Shown in pieces: positions 49,712 to 61,170 of a stretch of 64,000 nucleotides of DNA. Source of the stretch: Lethocerus indicus (Eukaryota > Arthropoda > Insecta > Hemiptera > Belostomatidae). A program made the position numbers and the translations under genes. The DNA lies in contig JACDQD010000001.1 in the NCBI GenBank assembly GCA_019843655.1, forward strand, positions 48,170,443 to 48,234,442, written 5' to 3'. The notes beneath the pieces were generated by a model, which had not been told where the DNA came from, searched no databases, and saw nothing but the letters and a program-made list of their open reading frames with translations. Each line of letters opens with the position of its first letter. Positions within the stretch are counted from its first letter, which is position 1.

Positions 49712-52700
49712 AAATCTTTATACGGTAAATCGGGGAAGGTATTGCCCGTTCTTCCGTCTCTTTAAGACTTCCCGCCGGTCGGAGAGCGACGGGACGGTAT
49801 AGTTCAATTTCCGGTCCTGTTCCCAGTTCTAGTCTTACTATCGCAGATTCGCCGCCTCAGTAACGTTCCCCTCGGGCACGCATTTATTAGCAGATCCGAA
49901 CACAGTTCATCGTTTGAAAGAGTCAGTCGGCCGGAGATTTCACGTAAATATTCAGTTAATGCAGGTTTAATCCGTACGACCGGTCGAACTCGTCGATTGT
50001 AACTCGGTCAAAACATACGCGCGGCCAGTGTCACTCCTGAAATGTACCCCAAGGGTTAACAGGTATTAAATGCGGTAACGCCTAGTTCTTTTTTTAATTC
50101 CTTACTTTCCCGGGGAAAGTATTTTTCGTATCGTTGTCGTTTCATAGGTAGATCTCGCATTATTTCCGTGAGAGTATAAGGGAAAATCCGGTATCGGAGT
50201 GGGGGTTATTAAGATGGCGGTCGCCCGGGTGGGTGTCGCGGCAGAATTTATAACAAAATATCGGGCGGGGTTTAAAAAAAACCTGGTCCGACAGCGTGGA
50301 ATTGCTGCCGGGAAGTTGGCCGAGGGGGCGGGGGCTGGGGGACTCTCGGTTAAACTTAAATTTCATGGCCGGCGGCGAACCCTCTGCATTATTGATTGGC
50401 CTCCCGGATCGGGAACCCGATCCATCAATTTAACTTGCGCCCCCCCCCCACCACTACTTCGGGCCAGACTTAATTTTTATACACGAGTCGTTAGCCCTCC
50501 GAGTCCTGCCGGTAAGTCCTCCCCTCCATTCCCCAACATTTCCGCGTATTCTACTTCGTTCGAGTCCGGAGACCATCCGCAGGAGTCTGAGACGTTCGAT
50601 GGACGAATTATATTTTTGACGACGAATAAATAAGCGGATCGGTTCGTCTTTGAGAAGAAATCTATTCTGTGCATTTCGCTGCCGGGCAGTAAACTGGGGA
50701 GGAGGAGAATGGTTAGCGCCGCTCTTTCGTCCCGGTTCCGAATTCGGGTTCGGATCGAGAATCTTAATATCCGAGCATTAGCTGATCCATAAATAAACAA
50801 TTGCTACCGAGAATAGATTTAATTGGACAAATGAGCGAAGGTTTCCGCGACCGGAACTTGAATTGTCACTAATTGGCTTCCGGTAAGTTCGCGTAAAGTT
50901 GTTGGGAGAACCTCGGTTGGCGCGGTACGAACCGCCGCCGTTCCGTGATTCTTCCCGTGTTCGGAACCCGCGCAACTTTCTTGCCCTTTCCTTCTGGAGC
51001 CCTCCCCCAGACGTCTCCCAGACGGAACTCTTACCGGTTCCATCATCAGCGTAAGACTGAAGAGTGCGTTAACTCGGGATAAATATATATATATATACCT
51101 GTGGGCGATTATCTTTAATCTTCTTGGGATTAAGACCGGTTTGTTTCCGCATTACCGGGAACCGACCTCGGCCGATGTACCCTATATGTTATTGTTTTTC
51201 TGCGCGGCTATCGGTTCCGTGATAATTCTCGATGGGAGGTTTATTTTGCTGCATAATAGAAGGGAAAAGCGGTATGAAAAATCTTAGGGAGGAGCCTGGA
51301 GAGAGAGGAGGAAGAAAAATGGGAGACATTTTCGAGAATGCCCGGCCGCTGTTTTTTCAGCCCGTATCCATTCCGATTTACCGCTTCGATAGAGTTTTTC
51401 TCCGTTCCTCCGGGCGTTTAGACCGCTCGAACATTAGTGGCGGGCTTGTTTTCGGAAAGTGCGTCGGCCTTGTAAGAGTCGGAAAGTGGCCGGTGCGCCC
51501 GTTCCAATTCGCTACGGTGGCTCGGTGATAAATAGGCGACAGATATTTAAAATAATCGAATAATTATCCTCGCTCATTCGTATTTTCTACACGGCGCTTA
51601 GGCGGACCGGTTTTCGGCTTTTCGCTAATTATTCCGCTCACTGCCGTCGGATGTTTGAGGTACCGGCACCGAAGCGGCGTTCGACTATAGTGTCGAGTGG
51701 GGCTATTCGAACGTTGAGTACCTTTTAAAGTCAATACATCGGCCTACTTAACGGCGCGGTGCTTCGCCGGCGGCCCGACTACCGGAAGTCGATAAACCTG
51801 ACTAGCCGAGTGCGAGCGACAACGGTCCGAATCCCCGACCCGCCGGCAACAAATACATTAAAATAATAAAACTATACCGTTCTTTCTTTTACGATCGTCG
51901 ATAAGTACTATCGTAAAACTCCCAATATTTTGACGGACTAAATTTGTTTTTTTCTATATTCTTGGATTCTATAAGAGTTAGACTGGCGTAAGGCTCGGAA
52001 ATTAGAAGTGTGTTTAAGATATTCCCATTGAATTACAGTTCGGTTCATTTAAATGCCGATTTAAAAAGAAATATATTTTAAGTAGCGGAACGTTTATAAA
52101 AAAAAACATAAAACTCGGGGAACAGTTTTGATGGGTATGGGGTGGGCATTAATTCAGCCGGTTGTGTTTATCATGGCGAAATACCTCCGGTCGTCGGGCT
52201 TCGCCAATTTGTCAATACGGCTGCGCTCCTGTCGGCCCGCTAAGCTCCAACTTTTTTCAAGAAAGCTTTTCGTACTTTCCATTGCCGGAGACAGACATTT
52301 TTATCAACGCTTCGTCGGCCTCCCTTTATTATACCTCGTTCTCAGGTATATATCCGACAATCGGACCCGAACAAGTATCGGTAGGCGATCAGTCCAATTT
52401 CGGAATTCATAAGTTACTATTATTATCGTTCCATTTCGTTTCTAATAAACAATAATATAACTCGGCGGTAAAATATTAAATACATTTTAGCCGAGGAAAA
52501 TTTACTAGATCCTTAAAGTTCGCGGTCGGCCGCGAGCGGGAAATATTATCGCTTTTTAAAGGTAATAATAAATGTTTTAATTTTAACCTAATTCGCCTTA
52601 ATTATAAAGGATTAATTCGATGTCCGTAATGGAGGGGATAAGATTAAATGAACAATTCTATTTTCCATTTTCCGGCTCACGCTATTTTTATTTGGCGGCT

Positions 52701-55700
52701 TTCCTCTGTTATATTCGCCGGTTTAATTATTCACGGAGATTGGCGATAATTAGGGCGGGCAAAAGCGGGCTTTACCGCGCGGGATATTCAATTTATATTC
52801 AATCGGGGCCCTCCTCAAACGGAAACCGGGGATTACTTTAGCGAACGTCGGTTTGGTCAACACGAGACTTGTTATTCGGGCTTCGGCAATCCGTTTAACT
52901 GTACCGCCGACCCCAAACAGACCTTACTTGGCACATTCTTCGCTGAACCGAAACCTCTTCTGCGAGTCTACATGCACACGATTCGCACTCGAAACCGGGG
53001 TTTATTTCGACAGTGCCCGAACAATGCCGGACAGACGTTTTCGGAATAAAAAGTTTCTTTTACACTAACTAGCGATAAAAACGCGTCGACGACAAGATTC
53101 GGTATCGCTATTGATGCCGTTTTCGGTAGATCTATAGAGAAAAATACTGAATTGGAAGATGAGATGATACGCGCGCTGATATTTTTAATAAAAATGTTTA
53201 AAATTATATTTAATATACATGTATCGATTGCACCCATAACTGTATAAGTTGATTGTGCAAAATAAAAAAGTTAAAAAAAATATTTATTCGAGAATTTAAA
53301 ATTGTATTTCAAAACCTTTAATTTGGATTTGGCATTTTCTTCACTACCTTTTGTAAACATCGATGATTATTTCGATTCGTCGTGTTAATCGTCATTAATG
53401 CGATAATTCGGCAATATAAAACCTTAAGAAGTTCCTGGTTTTCCAGGACAGATTCGTTTGGGTCGGGTGCCGGGATCTTGGACATTTATAAGGGATAAAT
53501 AAATTGAACTTACAAACAACTCTTTGTGACCTATTATTACTAAGAGATCTATACGGAGGCTACGTATAATGGGACGTGTTGACTGTGTTACCGAGGTCGC
53601 AATTAGTCGAGTCCGTCCTCCTTATCTAGTCCTAGGTTATCCTAGTGGGAGGGCGCTTCAATATCAATGGCCCGATTCCGTTCGGCTATTGCCGATTGGT
53701 TAATTTTGAAATTCCCGCTCTCATCGAGGCCCGGCGCTTAAATGCAACGAAGTTATGCTCTCGAGTGGATCCGACCAATCACCGACTGCCCCCACCCACT
53801 TCATTAGCGGAGCGTTCAAACGCGACTCAATAGAGAACTCGACCCCAGTGGGAAATATCAGACTCCACGTAAAAGTTTTTATATTTTTAAATATATTTAT
53901 TTCTCAGATCGTAATATATTTAAATATTTTCTTCATCCCTCTCTCTCCAATTATACGAAGGACTTTCTTCACCCATTTTTCAATTTTCGCATTCTTATAG
54001 AAATAAAGTAGTTTTAAATGTTTGCCAAACTGTTCTAACCGGAAATAATATCTCTGGAAACTGGAAATTTCGACGTGGGTAGCGGGTAGAGGAACGGGAT
54101 TTCACTTGAACGGAGGGGTAGAGTTTCGCTTTCGAGCATCCACAAGTTGTTCCAAACTTGACAAATGAAAATGCTATCAGCCGCCCTCGCCCCACCTACT
54201 CCAGCCGAAAGAAAATCAAGCGCGGTACCTCTTCGGTCGTACTTGGAGAGTTAGTCTGGGACTGGAGCGACGAAACGAATTAATTATGGATCGGGGTCAA
54301 CAAGCCTCGTCGCAAACACCGAACGACAAATATTTATAAAATAAAATCCTTACCGTCCATTATTCTGTTAAAATCCCGCCGACACTATTAAAGTTCAATT
54401 TTGTCCCGGATTCCCTCTCGGAATTCCGAGTTTTCCTTTGTCGCTGATTAAAACCAAAGCACCGGGGATAATTTTCATCGAAATTATTATTTAATCGGCG
54501 AATGCCTTTGTCGTTCGTTACGCTGAGTTCGGGCCATTTGTCTGACGGGAGTTTCCTCCCGACCGAACGGGCGATTAAGATAAACTGTGGCACGATTATT
54601 CGATACTCCTTTTCGTGAACTCGTGAAATGCAGGTTGGCCGAGGCCGACATTAGGGTAGGGCCGATAAATGAAAGCCGATCTCCGGGCTTTAAAAAAAAT
54701 CTTCCCATTTCTCCCCGGCTCTACATTTTTCTTCTTTTTTGCCCCGTTTTTTGCCCCCGACTCGGCGGCCGACTCGATATTTCCGACCCGGAGCCGAAAA
54801 TATGTGCGCGCCGATTTGATGACCGGCCGCTCTAAATGCCGGACACGGCCCACCCTCCTTATAACGCCGACCCCTTGGCAGCGCTACTTTTTAATCGGCG
54901 ATGATAATTATGTTAAAGAAAAGGCTCGAAATTTGCAATTCAATGAAAATTTGCCGCCGGTACCGAACCCCTCGGCGCGGTCCTTTCGTTAACGTCCGGC
55001 CGGTCGATTTAAATCGATCGACAGGTCTTAAATAACTCTACACCGATCAACTTTATGTGTGCGTCTGTAAATTACAATTAAGGCTTGTCATAAAAATACC
55101 GAGTATACGATAGAATGCGATGTAAAAATATAGTGTTGTAAATTTTAATGGGAGGGTCGAACTTTAAAAGTTTTAATTACTCTTTTATTTACTTCGAATT
55201 GTCCGCTTCCTGCGGTTTTAACGAAATGTCAAATAAAAGATAAATACAGGGCGGGAAGGAAAGTGTGGCCATTTATTTTTATCCCTTCTAAAAGTAAATA
55301 GGCTGTCGGATTGTTTAATCATCTCGTCCCAAATATCCACCTGTTGCATTATATATCCCCCTCCCTCGGTAACGTTCAAAAAATTCGTACCGCGTTAAAA
55401 AATATCGATTCTTAAAGAGAGCGTTATTTTTATGGTTTAATCCCAGGATGAAAAATAGGGCAATAATAGTGGCCGCGAGTAGTAGATACGACTTTTATGT
55501 AGCCCCCTTCGTTCGGCTTCACGACTAATGAGAAATAATAAAAAGGAAACTTAGTTTGCGGTTTAAATTATACAACGCGTTATCACTATAACTTATAATA
55601 TATAGGTGAATAAACATATATAACTAGCGGAGGATAAATCTATTTGTGTCAAAAGATAAAATTTGAGCTTCAGACGTCCCGAAATATTTAATTTGTTCGC

Positions 55701-56236
55701 TCGAGGGTAATATTAAGGCAGCCAACCGAGATATTCCTTCTCCAGTTCGGTGGAACGAGGCGAAACGTATCGGCGGATTTTCCACCAATACGTTCGCCCT
55801 CCCTCCGGCTAAACCGGCTCTACCGAACTAAGATTGCCGTCCCTAATTAAGTCCCGCGGGCACTTACGACGAAGTCCTCCGGGGTGAATATTCCCGGCTC
55901 CGTTCGACATTCCTGCGATGCGTACATTTTCTGCCGCGAAATATTAGGTTAAGTAATAATACAATTTTAATCTATAATATAATCACCGTCGTTATTGGCA
56001 AACTAACAACCTTCGTCAACAACCTTCCTCATTATCCTTCGATGGCATTTTCGACGGCGGTTAATTGGTAACATTTTCTCACGAAGAAAGCGTTCTATCT
56101 ATCTGAAAGGACTTTAATCCGATGGCGCGTCATCGGGGCTAACGCGGTACTACTTCCGCTGTTCCGCTACGAATTTAATTCCTATCCAATCAATCGACAG
56201 TAGCATTAGGTTTCGCTAGTTCGCAATGAAATATTC

Positions 56237-56240
<4 letters not shown>
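49712..56240. other. Unique DNA, no gene found
   Basis: Unique, CpG-containing sequence with a C-run near 50,440 and a short (TA)n near 51,083-51,098. Frames at 50,199-50,633 and 54,669-54,992 are GC-biased but show no domain or splice support. I see no RNA gene. Confidence 0.5.

Positions 56241-56294
<54 letters not shown>
56241..56294. repeat. (AT)n microsatellite
   Basis: Uninterrupted AT dinucleotide repeat of about 27 units, able to form a cruciform. It has no coding meaning. Confidence 0.97.
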
Positions 56295-56296
<2 letters not shown>

Positions 56297-57032
56297 CCGC
56301 AATACCTAAGGTTTTTATAGGGGCGGTTTTGCAGGGGGCGAAGCGCTCGGTCCCGTTGTTCTTTCAGTTCAGAATCCACTTTTCATGCCCGGCGTTTATT
56401 AAAAAACTTAAGAAACGGCATTACTTATGGGTAACCTCCGCCGCCACCAATACATATCGGGTGTTATGGTCGGACAATAAAGCTAGGAATGGCCGCGATG
56501 CGCCGTCTTGTGATATAATCTTGCCCGTTTTAATTTTTAGCCCGATCGTAAAGCGGCCAGTGTCTTATTGGAATATTTTCCTGTTTTCCTCGGCCGTATC
56601 GGCCGAATTTGGCGGAATTGAAAACTGGGGCCGAAAGGAAAAATTTATCGCGCCCCGTTTATAGACCACACTTCGAGGCCTGAATCTAAGTGCAGTTTAG
56701 ACTGGTTGTGTGAGGGTGCGGCGGTTTTATTGGCCGGAGTTTCCGGCGGGACGCCCCCGAGCTCAATATTGCTAGAAAAGCGCAGCTTAAATGACAGTCA
56801 CCGCGTACTTAAAAACCAGAAACCCCTCTAGGTTAGTGGTAATAAAACTGGGAGACAAGTCGTCATTTCAAACCAATTCAATCTTATATTACCCGGCTAG
56901 TAGTAAATTTCAGATGGCAGTTATATTATCTCCGCAAATAATTATTTCATATTTTCAATATTTCGATGCATTTTTGGTTGGCTTCTATGTTTTTATAGCC
57001 ATTATATACACTACACTTATTTTTTATACTGC

Positions 57033-57034
<2 letters not shown>
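56295..57034. other. Unique DNA between two (AT)n tracts
   Basis: A frame at 56,329-56,664 and another that runs into the TA repeat (56,791-57,096) show no recognisable domain. The Tyr/Ile tail of the second is just the microsatellite translated. Confidence 0.5.

Positions 57035-57087
<53 letters not shown>
57035..57087. repeat. (TA)n microsatellite
   Basis: Uninterrupted TA dinucleotide repeat of about 26 units, about 740 bp downstream of a similar tract at 56,241-56,294. Confidence 0.97.
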
Positions 57088-57089
<2 letters not shown>

Positions 57090-60000
57090 TGCCTAGTAGA
57101 CCGCAAGTTGATATTGCATTTTCAAGTACTACCCCTTTTTTCGATCGGTTAAACAATCTATATTCTATAATAAAAGGCTCTTTCTTTAATACTGTAAATA
57201 TTTTTGCTGTAAACAAGGAATGAAATAAATATAAGCCGCACCCGATAATTATAACTATGTTTAATTCTAAAGTAGAGGGGGCAGTTTTTGAGTTGTTGGC
57301 GGCCTCCATGTCGCGGACGGAATTCTCGAAAGGAGGGTTAGAAATTTTTGTTCCGGAAAAGAGAAAGATTTAAAAAATTTGCGATCCGGACCAACGGTCG
57401 GAGTTTCTGTGGAGAGAATTGTAATGGAGTTGTCTGCCGTCGGTTCCGATTAACCCGGCCCCGGTATATTTGATGAGAAAATATCGAAGGAGGTGATAAA
57501 GAGAAAAAAAAACCGAGTCGGAAAAAGGGGTCAGGTTATCGTCTGATTTCATCCCCCCACCCGCCCCAACCGAGAGGGGTAGGGACCGTCCAAGCGCACC
57601 GATGGTTTCGCCTTAACCGTTTGATCTCCGGGAGAAAGATAAATAAAATAAGATAATTTGGGCTTATTTTGCAGGAAGTAATTCGAGATATTTATGGGAG
57701 GTGTCCCCCGGATTAGGAATATTTACTCGCCTTACGTTTCGGTCATCTTTCATCTTTCCGACCGCTCGGTCCGTAATTCGTGTCACCGGTTAACTACTTT
57801 CTAAGCGAATGTAGGCAACGAGGCCCGTTAACTCGCTGCTGAAAAGATGTACGGCGTACATTTGTTCGTTTTCTTTTTATTTTGAGTCGCGACTACAATT
57901 TTTAAAATTGTATCCCGCAATAACACAAAGCCGGATTTGAGGGAGAATCAACCGATAGGTGGTACTCCCGCTGCGGCCCTTACTGGACAGTGAGGAAATC
58001 GCGCGGCCATTCCTCTCGAGGCGGCAATAGGGATTTGAGGAAGAGGACGCGAGGAGAGCCGTCGTATCTAAGGATCGGATCGACGGGATAGTTTAGAACG
58101 GAAGTTTCTATCGGTGCAGCGACGGTAGGGCCTAGCGATCACGGCCAAACCCGAATGGCCGAGAGGAAAGGTCGCGGGTAACGGCGATAAAACCGAAATT
58201 GTTTTCTCACCCGTAACAGGACGCCGATGCCCCGAGACCGTTCGGGAAGTCTAATTCCGATGAAATTCAACCGCGTCAGTCCGGCGGCCTTTATCCGGGC
58301 TTCGTTCGGTTTAACGTGCGCTCGCGGCCGGCGGTACCGCGGCAATATCGAAATTGTTTTTGACGTTGAAGTCGGCCCTAAATGGATATCGATGCCGGAG
58401 CTTGGCACCCCGGGAGTTTCCCTCGCGGACACGAAGTAGTTAATTGCGTGTCGCCGTTTACCCGGCTGTCAACCCGCCCGCCCGACCGATGGAAATAATG
58501 TAGCCGATTTTGTTCCCGTACCGGTTTCGAACCGCGCTTTCATTCATATCGACTGCTCCCCGGTCCACCGACGATATTCTAGTTGACGCTAAGAGCCGAC
58601 GATTGATATTTCGAATTCGGATTTAAACGATCGGTTGAGGCGCCTCCCCCACCGACGCCAGAACGGGCCGAACCCGATTCTACCCCTCGAAGGACCTTCG
58701 AACCGTATTTGGAATTGAAATTTAGTCGAGGGGAATTAAAACGGAATTGGATTCATCGGTCCGTTACGAGTCGTTACGAAAATTGTCGAAAAATATCTTA
58801 ACCCCGAGGAATGGGTTGTGCGTTAAAATGATGGCGATATTACCGAACTAGGGACGGATCCGAGAGGGAGGGAGCGCGTTGCGGAGGAAATCCCCGGGGG
58901 TCCTTTCATATCCGGTTTATCCGTGACTCCGCGAATGAAAATAAATCGCCCGCCATTCGACGTTAATAAACCGTACCTTTTTTTTACTTCGGCCCTCCGA
59001 CTACCGATTTCACCGGCCATTTTCTTCGAAGTATATATGTCTTTAAAATGAAAATTTCGAGTTTCATTATCTCGATCGAAACTTTCCGGGCGCGCAACAA
59101 ATTCCGCTTAAACCGATCTACCGATTAATTCGGGAAGAACTAGAAGGCGGAGTTCGTATAGGTCGGCGTTAAGTGAGTTTGTACAGTGTGTCCGATATAG
59201 GGAGGGTATTCCCATTCGGGAAAGTGTGGCTGTCGATAATAGGTTGGGAAGAGTTAGTCGGTCCCCCTACTCGTTATAACCTCGTTCCGCCTTATACTCG
59301 TTGTCACCTCTTTGTTTTAGGAGCCCGACGGCATTTTATCGCCGACTGTTAAACTCAAAAATCCCACTTGCCGCGATAGCGGGCCTGCACTATATGGCCG
59401 GTCGTATACCACGGTAGACCTGTCCCACCCACCGGCGACGATATCTAGCTCAATTAGTACCGAAATAGACCGCCGATAGGGCCGTTTCATCAATTAGCGC
59501 GCCCCTCTTCCTCCGCTACGGTTTAAACTACCGGTCTTAAAACGACAGGAGTCGTCGACCGTAGGGTTCCCTTATTCGAACGGTCCCGGTTAAGGGTTAA
59601 CGATAATTCAACTAGGCGCGGGCCGAACCCTCTTAATTACGATTCCACTCAGAACCCGGTCCCAGTGTCCCATAAACGACGTACGGACAATCGAGTTCCT
59701 CATTTTTACCGATTTTCTTTCATTTATCGCACCCCACCCTCCACAACATTCGCCTACGGCCGCCCGTCGATCGATTTCTCGACGTCTCGAAATTTTATAC
59801 CTAAAGAAAATGGACTCGCGGTGCGAAATTCCGGGCGAAACCCTTTTCGGGAGTGCGCTCCCGAGTACTCGCGGATGCCGAATTCCGATTTTAAAGCTGT
59901 ACTTCGACACTAGGTTAGACGGGTTTCTCATTTCATCGGTGGAAACATTTCCTCCTTTCGTCGTTCGGCCGCGGGGAGATTCGTCCGGGCGATTCCCGGT

Positions 60001-60290
60001 TAGCCGATAAAGCAGTATTTTATACGCCGTTCGTTCGAATATAGGAAGTCCCGCGCGGAAAAAATATGGGCGGAAGTTTATATTTTTCGAAAGTTGGGTA
60101 ATTTCTAAATAGTATAGAGCGCGGTCTACCGAAGGCGGTCGTCGGTATATTCGGCGTCCGCCGGGCAGGGAAGTAAAAATGGGGAAGGGGCTTCGATAAT
60201 GCAGCCGGGCCTAAGCTAATTTCGGGGGTCGAATCCCGTCTTTTGTCGGAAGATTTAGTGGGGTAGGGTCGGGGGGAGAGGGGCCCGAGC
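57088..60290. other. Unique DNA, no gene found; GC and CpG rise towards the end
   Basis: Unique sequence whose CpG density increases from about 58,000. A pyrimidine-rich acceptor-like TTATTTTGCAG at 57,674 is followed by only 13 open codons. No gene is supported. Confidence 0.5.
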
Positions 60291-60327
60291 GGTCGGGGCG
60301 ACTGCGCGCCGCCCCCCGACCACGCGC

Positions 60328-60361
60328 TCAGTCCTCCCCTCGCGTCCCGACCACTCAGTCG
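60328..60361 (+). promoter_or_regulatory. Candidate TATA-less core promoter (Inr + DPE)
   Basis: TCAGTC at 60,328-60,333 fits the arthropod initiator, with A+1 at 60,330. AGTCG at 60,357-60,361 fits the downstream promoter element RGWYV exactly at +28 to +32, the required spacing. No TATA box is seen at about -30. A second TCAGTC at 60,355 overlaps the DPE and lacks a DPE of its own. Short motifs can match by chance in GC-rich DNA. The downstream ATG with a good splice donor supports the call. Confidence 0.4.
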
Positions 60362-60438
60362 GACCCGCGCTCCCGGACATGTTATGATAAACGCGACCGA
60401 GGAGTGTGCACCCAGCCAACCCGCCACATCCTGGGATC

Positions 60439-60466
60439 ATGCTAGGATTTAACTGCGCCGACTACG
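60439..60466 (+). CDS. Candidate first coding exon, unidentified gene
   Basis: ATG at 60,439 has an A at -3 and opens nine codons (MLGFNCADY plus one base). It runs into a strong splice donor, TACG followed by GTAAGC at 60,467. The putative leader from 60,330 is 109 nt. It contains a two-codon upstream frame (60,379) and a 22-codon upstream frame starting at 60,384 that overlaps the main ATG, both of which could dampen translation. Without splicing the frame stays open to 60,966 and includes a poly-alanine run, so a single larger exon is the alternative reading. Repeat-rich, Pro/Ala-rich sequence after 60,467 looks more like GC-rich intron than protein. I do not recognise the N-terminus. Partner exons are not visible in the window. 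Confidence 0.35.
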
Positions 60467-60703
60467 GTAAGCCCGACAGCCTCACCGTGCCCCGCCGCTT
60501 TTCCCTCCTCCGGCCGGCGGTACCGCCGCCCGCCGACATCGATCGCCCGGACCCACCGACCATCGACCTCCTCGATAGCCGTCCGGAGGCCGCTCCCTTC
60601 GTGACGCTACCTTTTTCTCCCGGATTAAAAGCGGGAGGAAAACTGGCGGTAACTAGGGAGCGTGCGTCCCCGGCTGGGGCGCCGGCCCCCGCCGACGCCA
60701 CCC

Positions 60704-60733
<30 letters not shown>
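60704..60733. repeat. (GCC)n trinucleotide repeat
   Basis: About ten GCC units. In the plus-strand frame continuing from 60,439 they would encode a poly-alanine run; if the donor at 60,467 is used they lie in the intron. Confidence 0.95.
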
Positions 60734-60734
<1 letters not shown>

Positions 60735-61170
60735 TCATCCTCTCTTCCGCGTCCTCCCGGCTATCCCGAAGACCCCTAAAACGGAGGTCGCGCAATCCTC
60801 CCGATCGGTATTTTGTCCCCGCTTCGTAGTTAGTGGCTCCGACCGGGATCGCTTTTATCCTATCGCCCGCTTTCTGTGTGCTGCATGCGTACCTGTCCCT
60901 CCTGGTGCGAAAGGGTTCCGCCGGTCGGGGACCCTTTCGAACTCGGGGGAAAAAACGTACTGTTAGACCGCGGCGAGCGCGTCCGCGGAAATAAACGTTG
61001 GCGGAGGCGCCGTCTCGCGCTCGGGGTGTACTTACGTTTGTGTGTTGTTACGACGGTGAACGGCCGTCGGCGCCTTTTCGTACCGGTCGAAAGAGACGTC
61101 CTTATTGTAAATTTCCCGCTCGGCTTCGGGACGAACGCCTCCGCCTTACTAGAGGAGTAATTTACGCGAA

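Larger units (their letters stand above)
60291..61170. promoter_or_regulatory. GC- and CpG-rich island
   Basis: By eye the most GC-rich stretch of the window, with dense CG dinucleotides. It contains the candidate promoter at 60,328, the candidate first exon at 60,439 and a (GCC)n run. Such islands mark promoters and first exons in some animals, but GC content alone is weak evidence here. Confidence 0.5.

Noticed and set aside
50199..50633. 144-codon open frame, Gly/Ala/Pro-rich
   Set aside because: GC-rich local composition lowers stop frequency; there is no recognisable domain and a C-run is translated as poly-proline.
56791..57096. 101-codon frame with Tyr/Ile tail
   Set aside because: The tail is a translated (TA)n microsatellite, and the rest has no recognisable feature.
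57675..57715. Possible exon after TTATTTTGCAG
   Set aside because: Only 13 open codons before a stop, and no convincing donor.
60200..60245. tRNA-like string GGGGTCGAATCCCGT
   Set aside because: Only part of a T-arm forms, and no cloverleaf can be folded around it.
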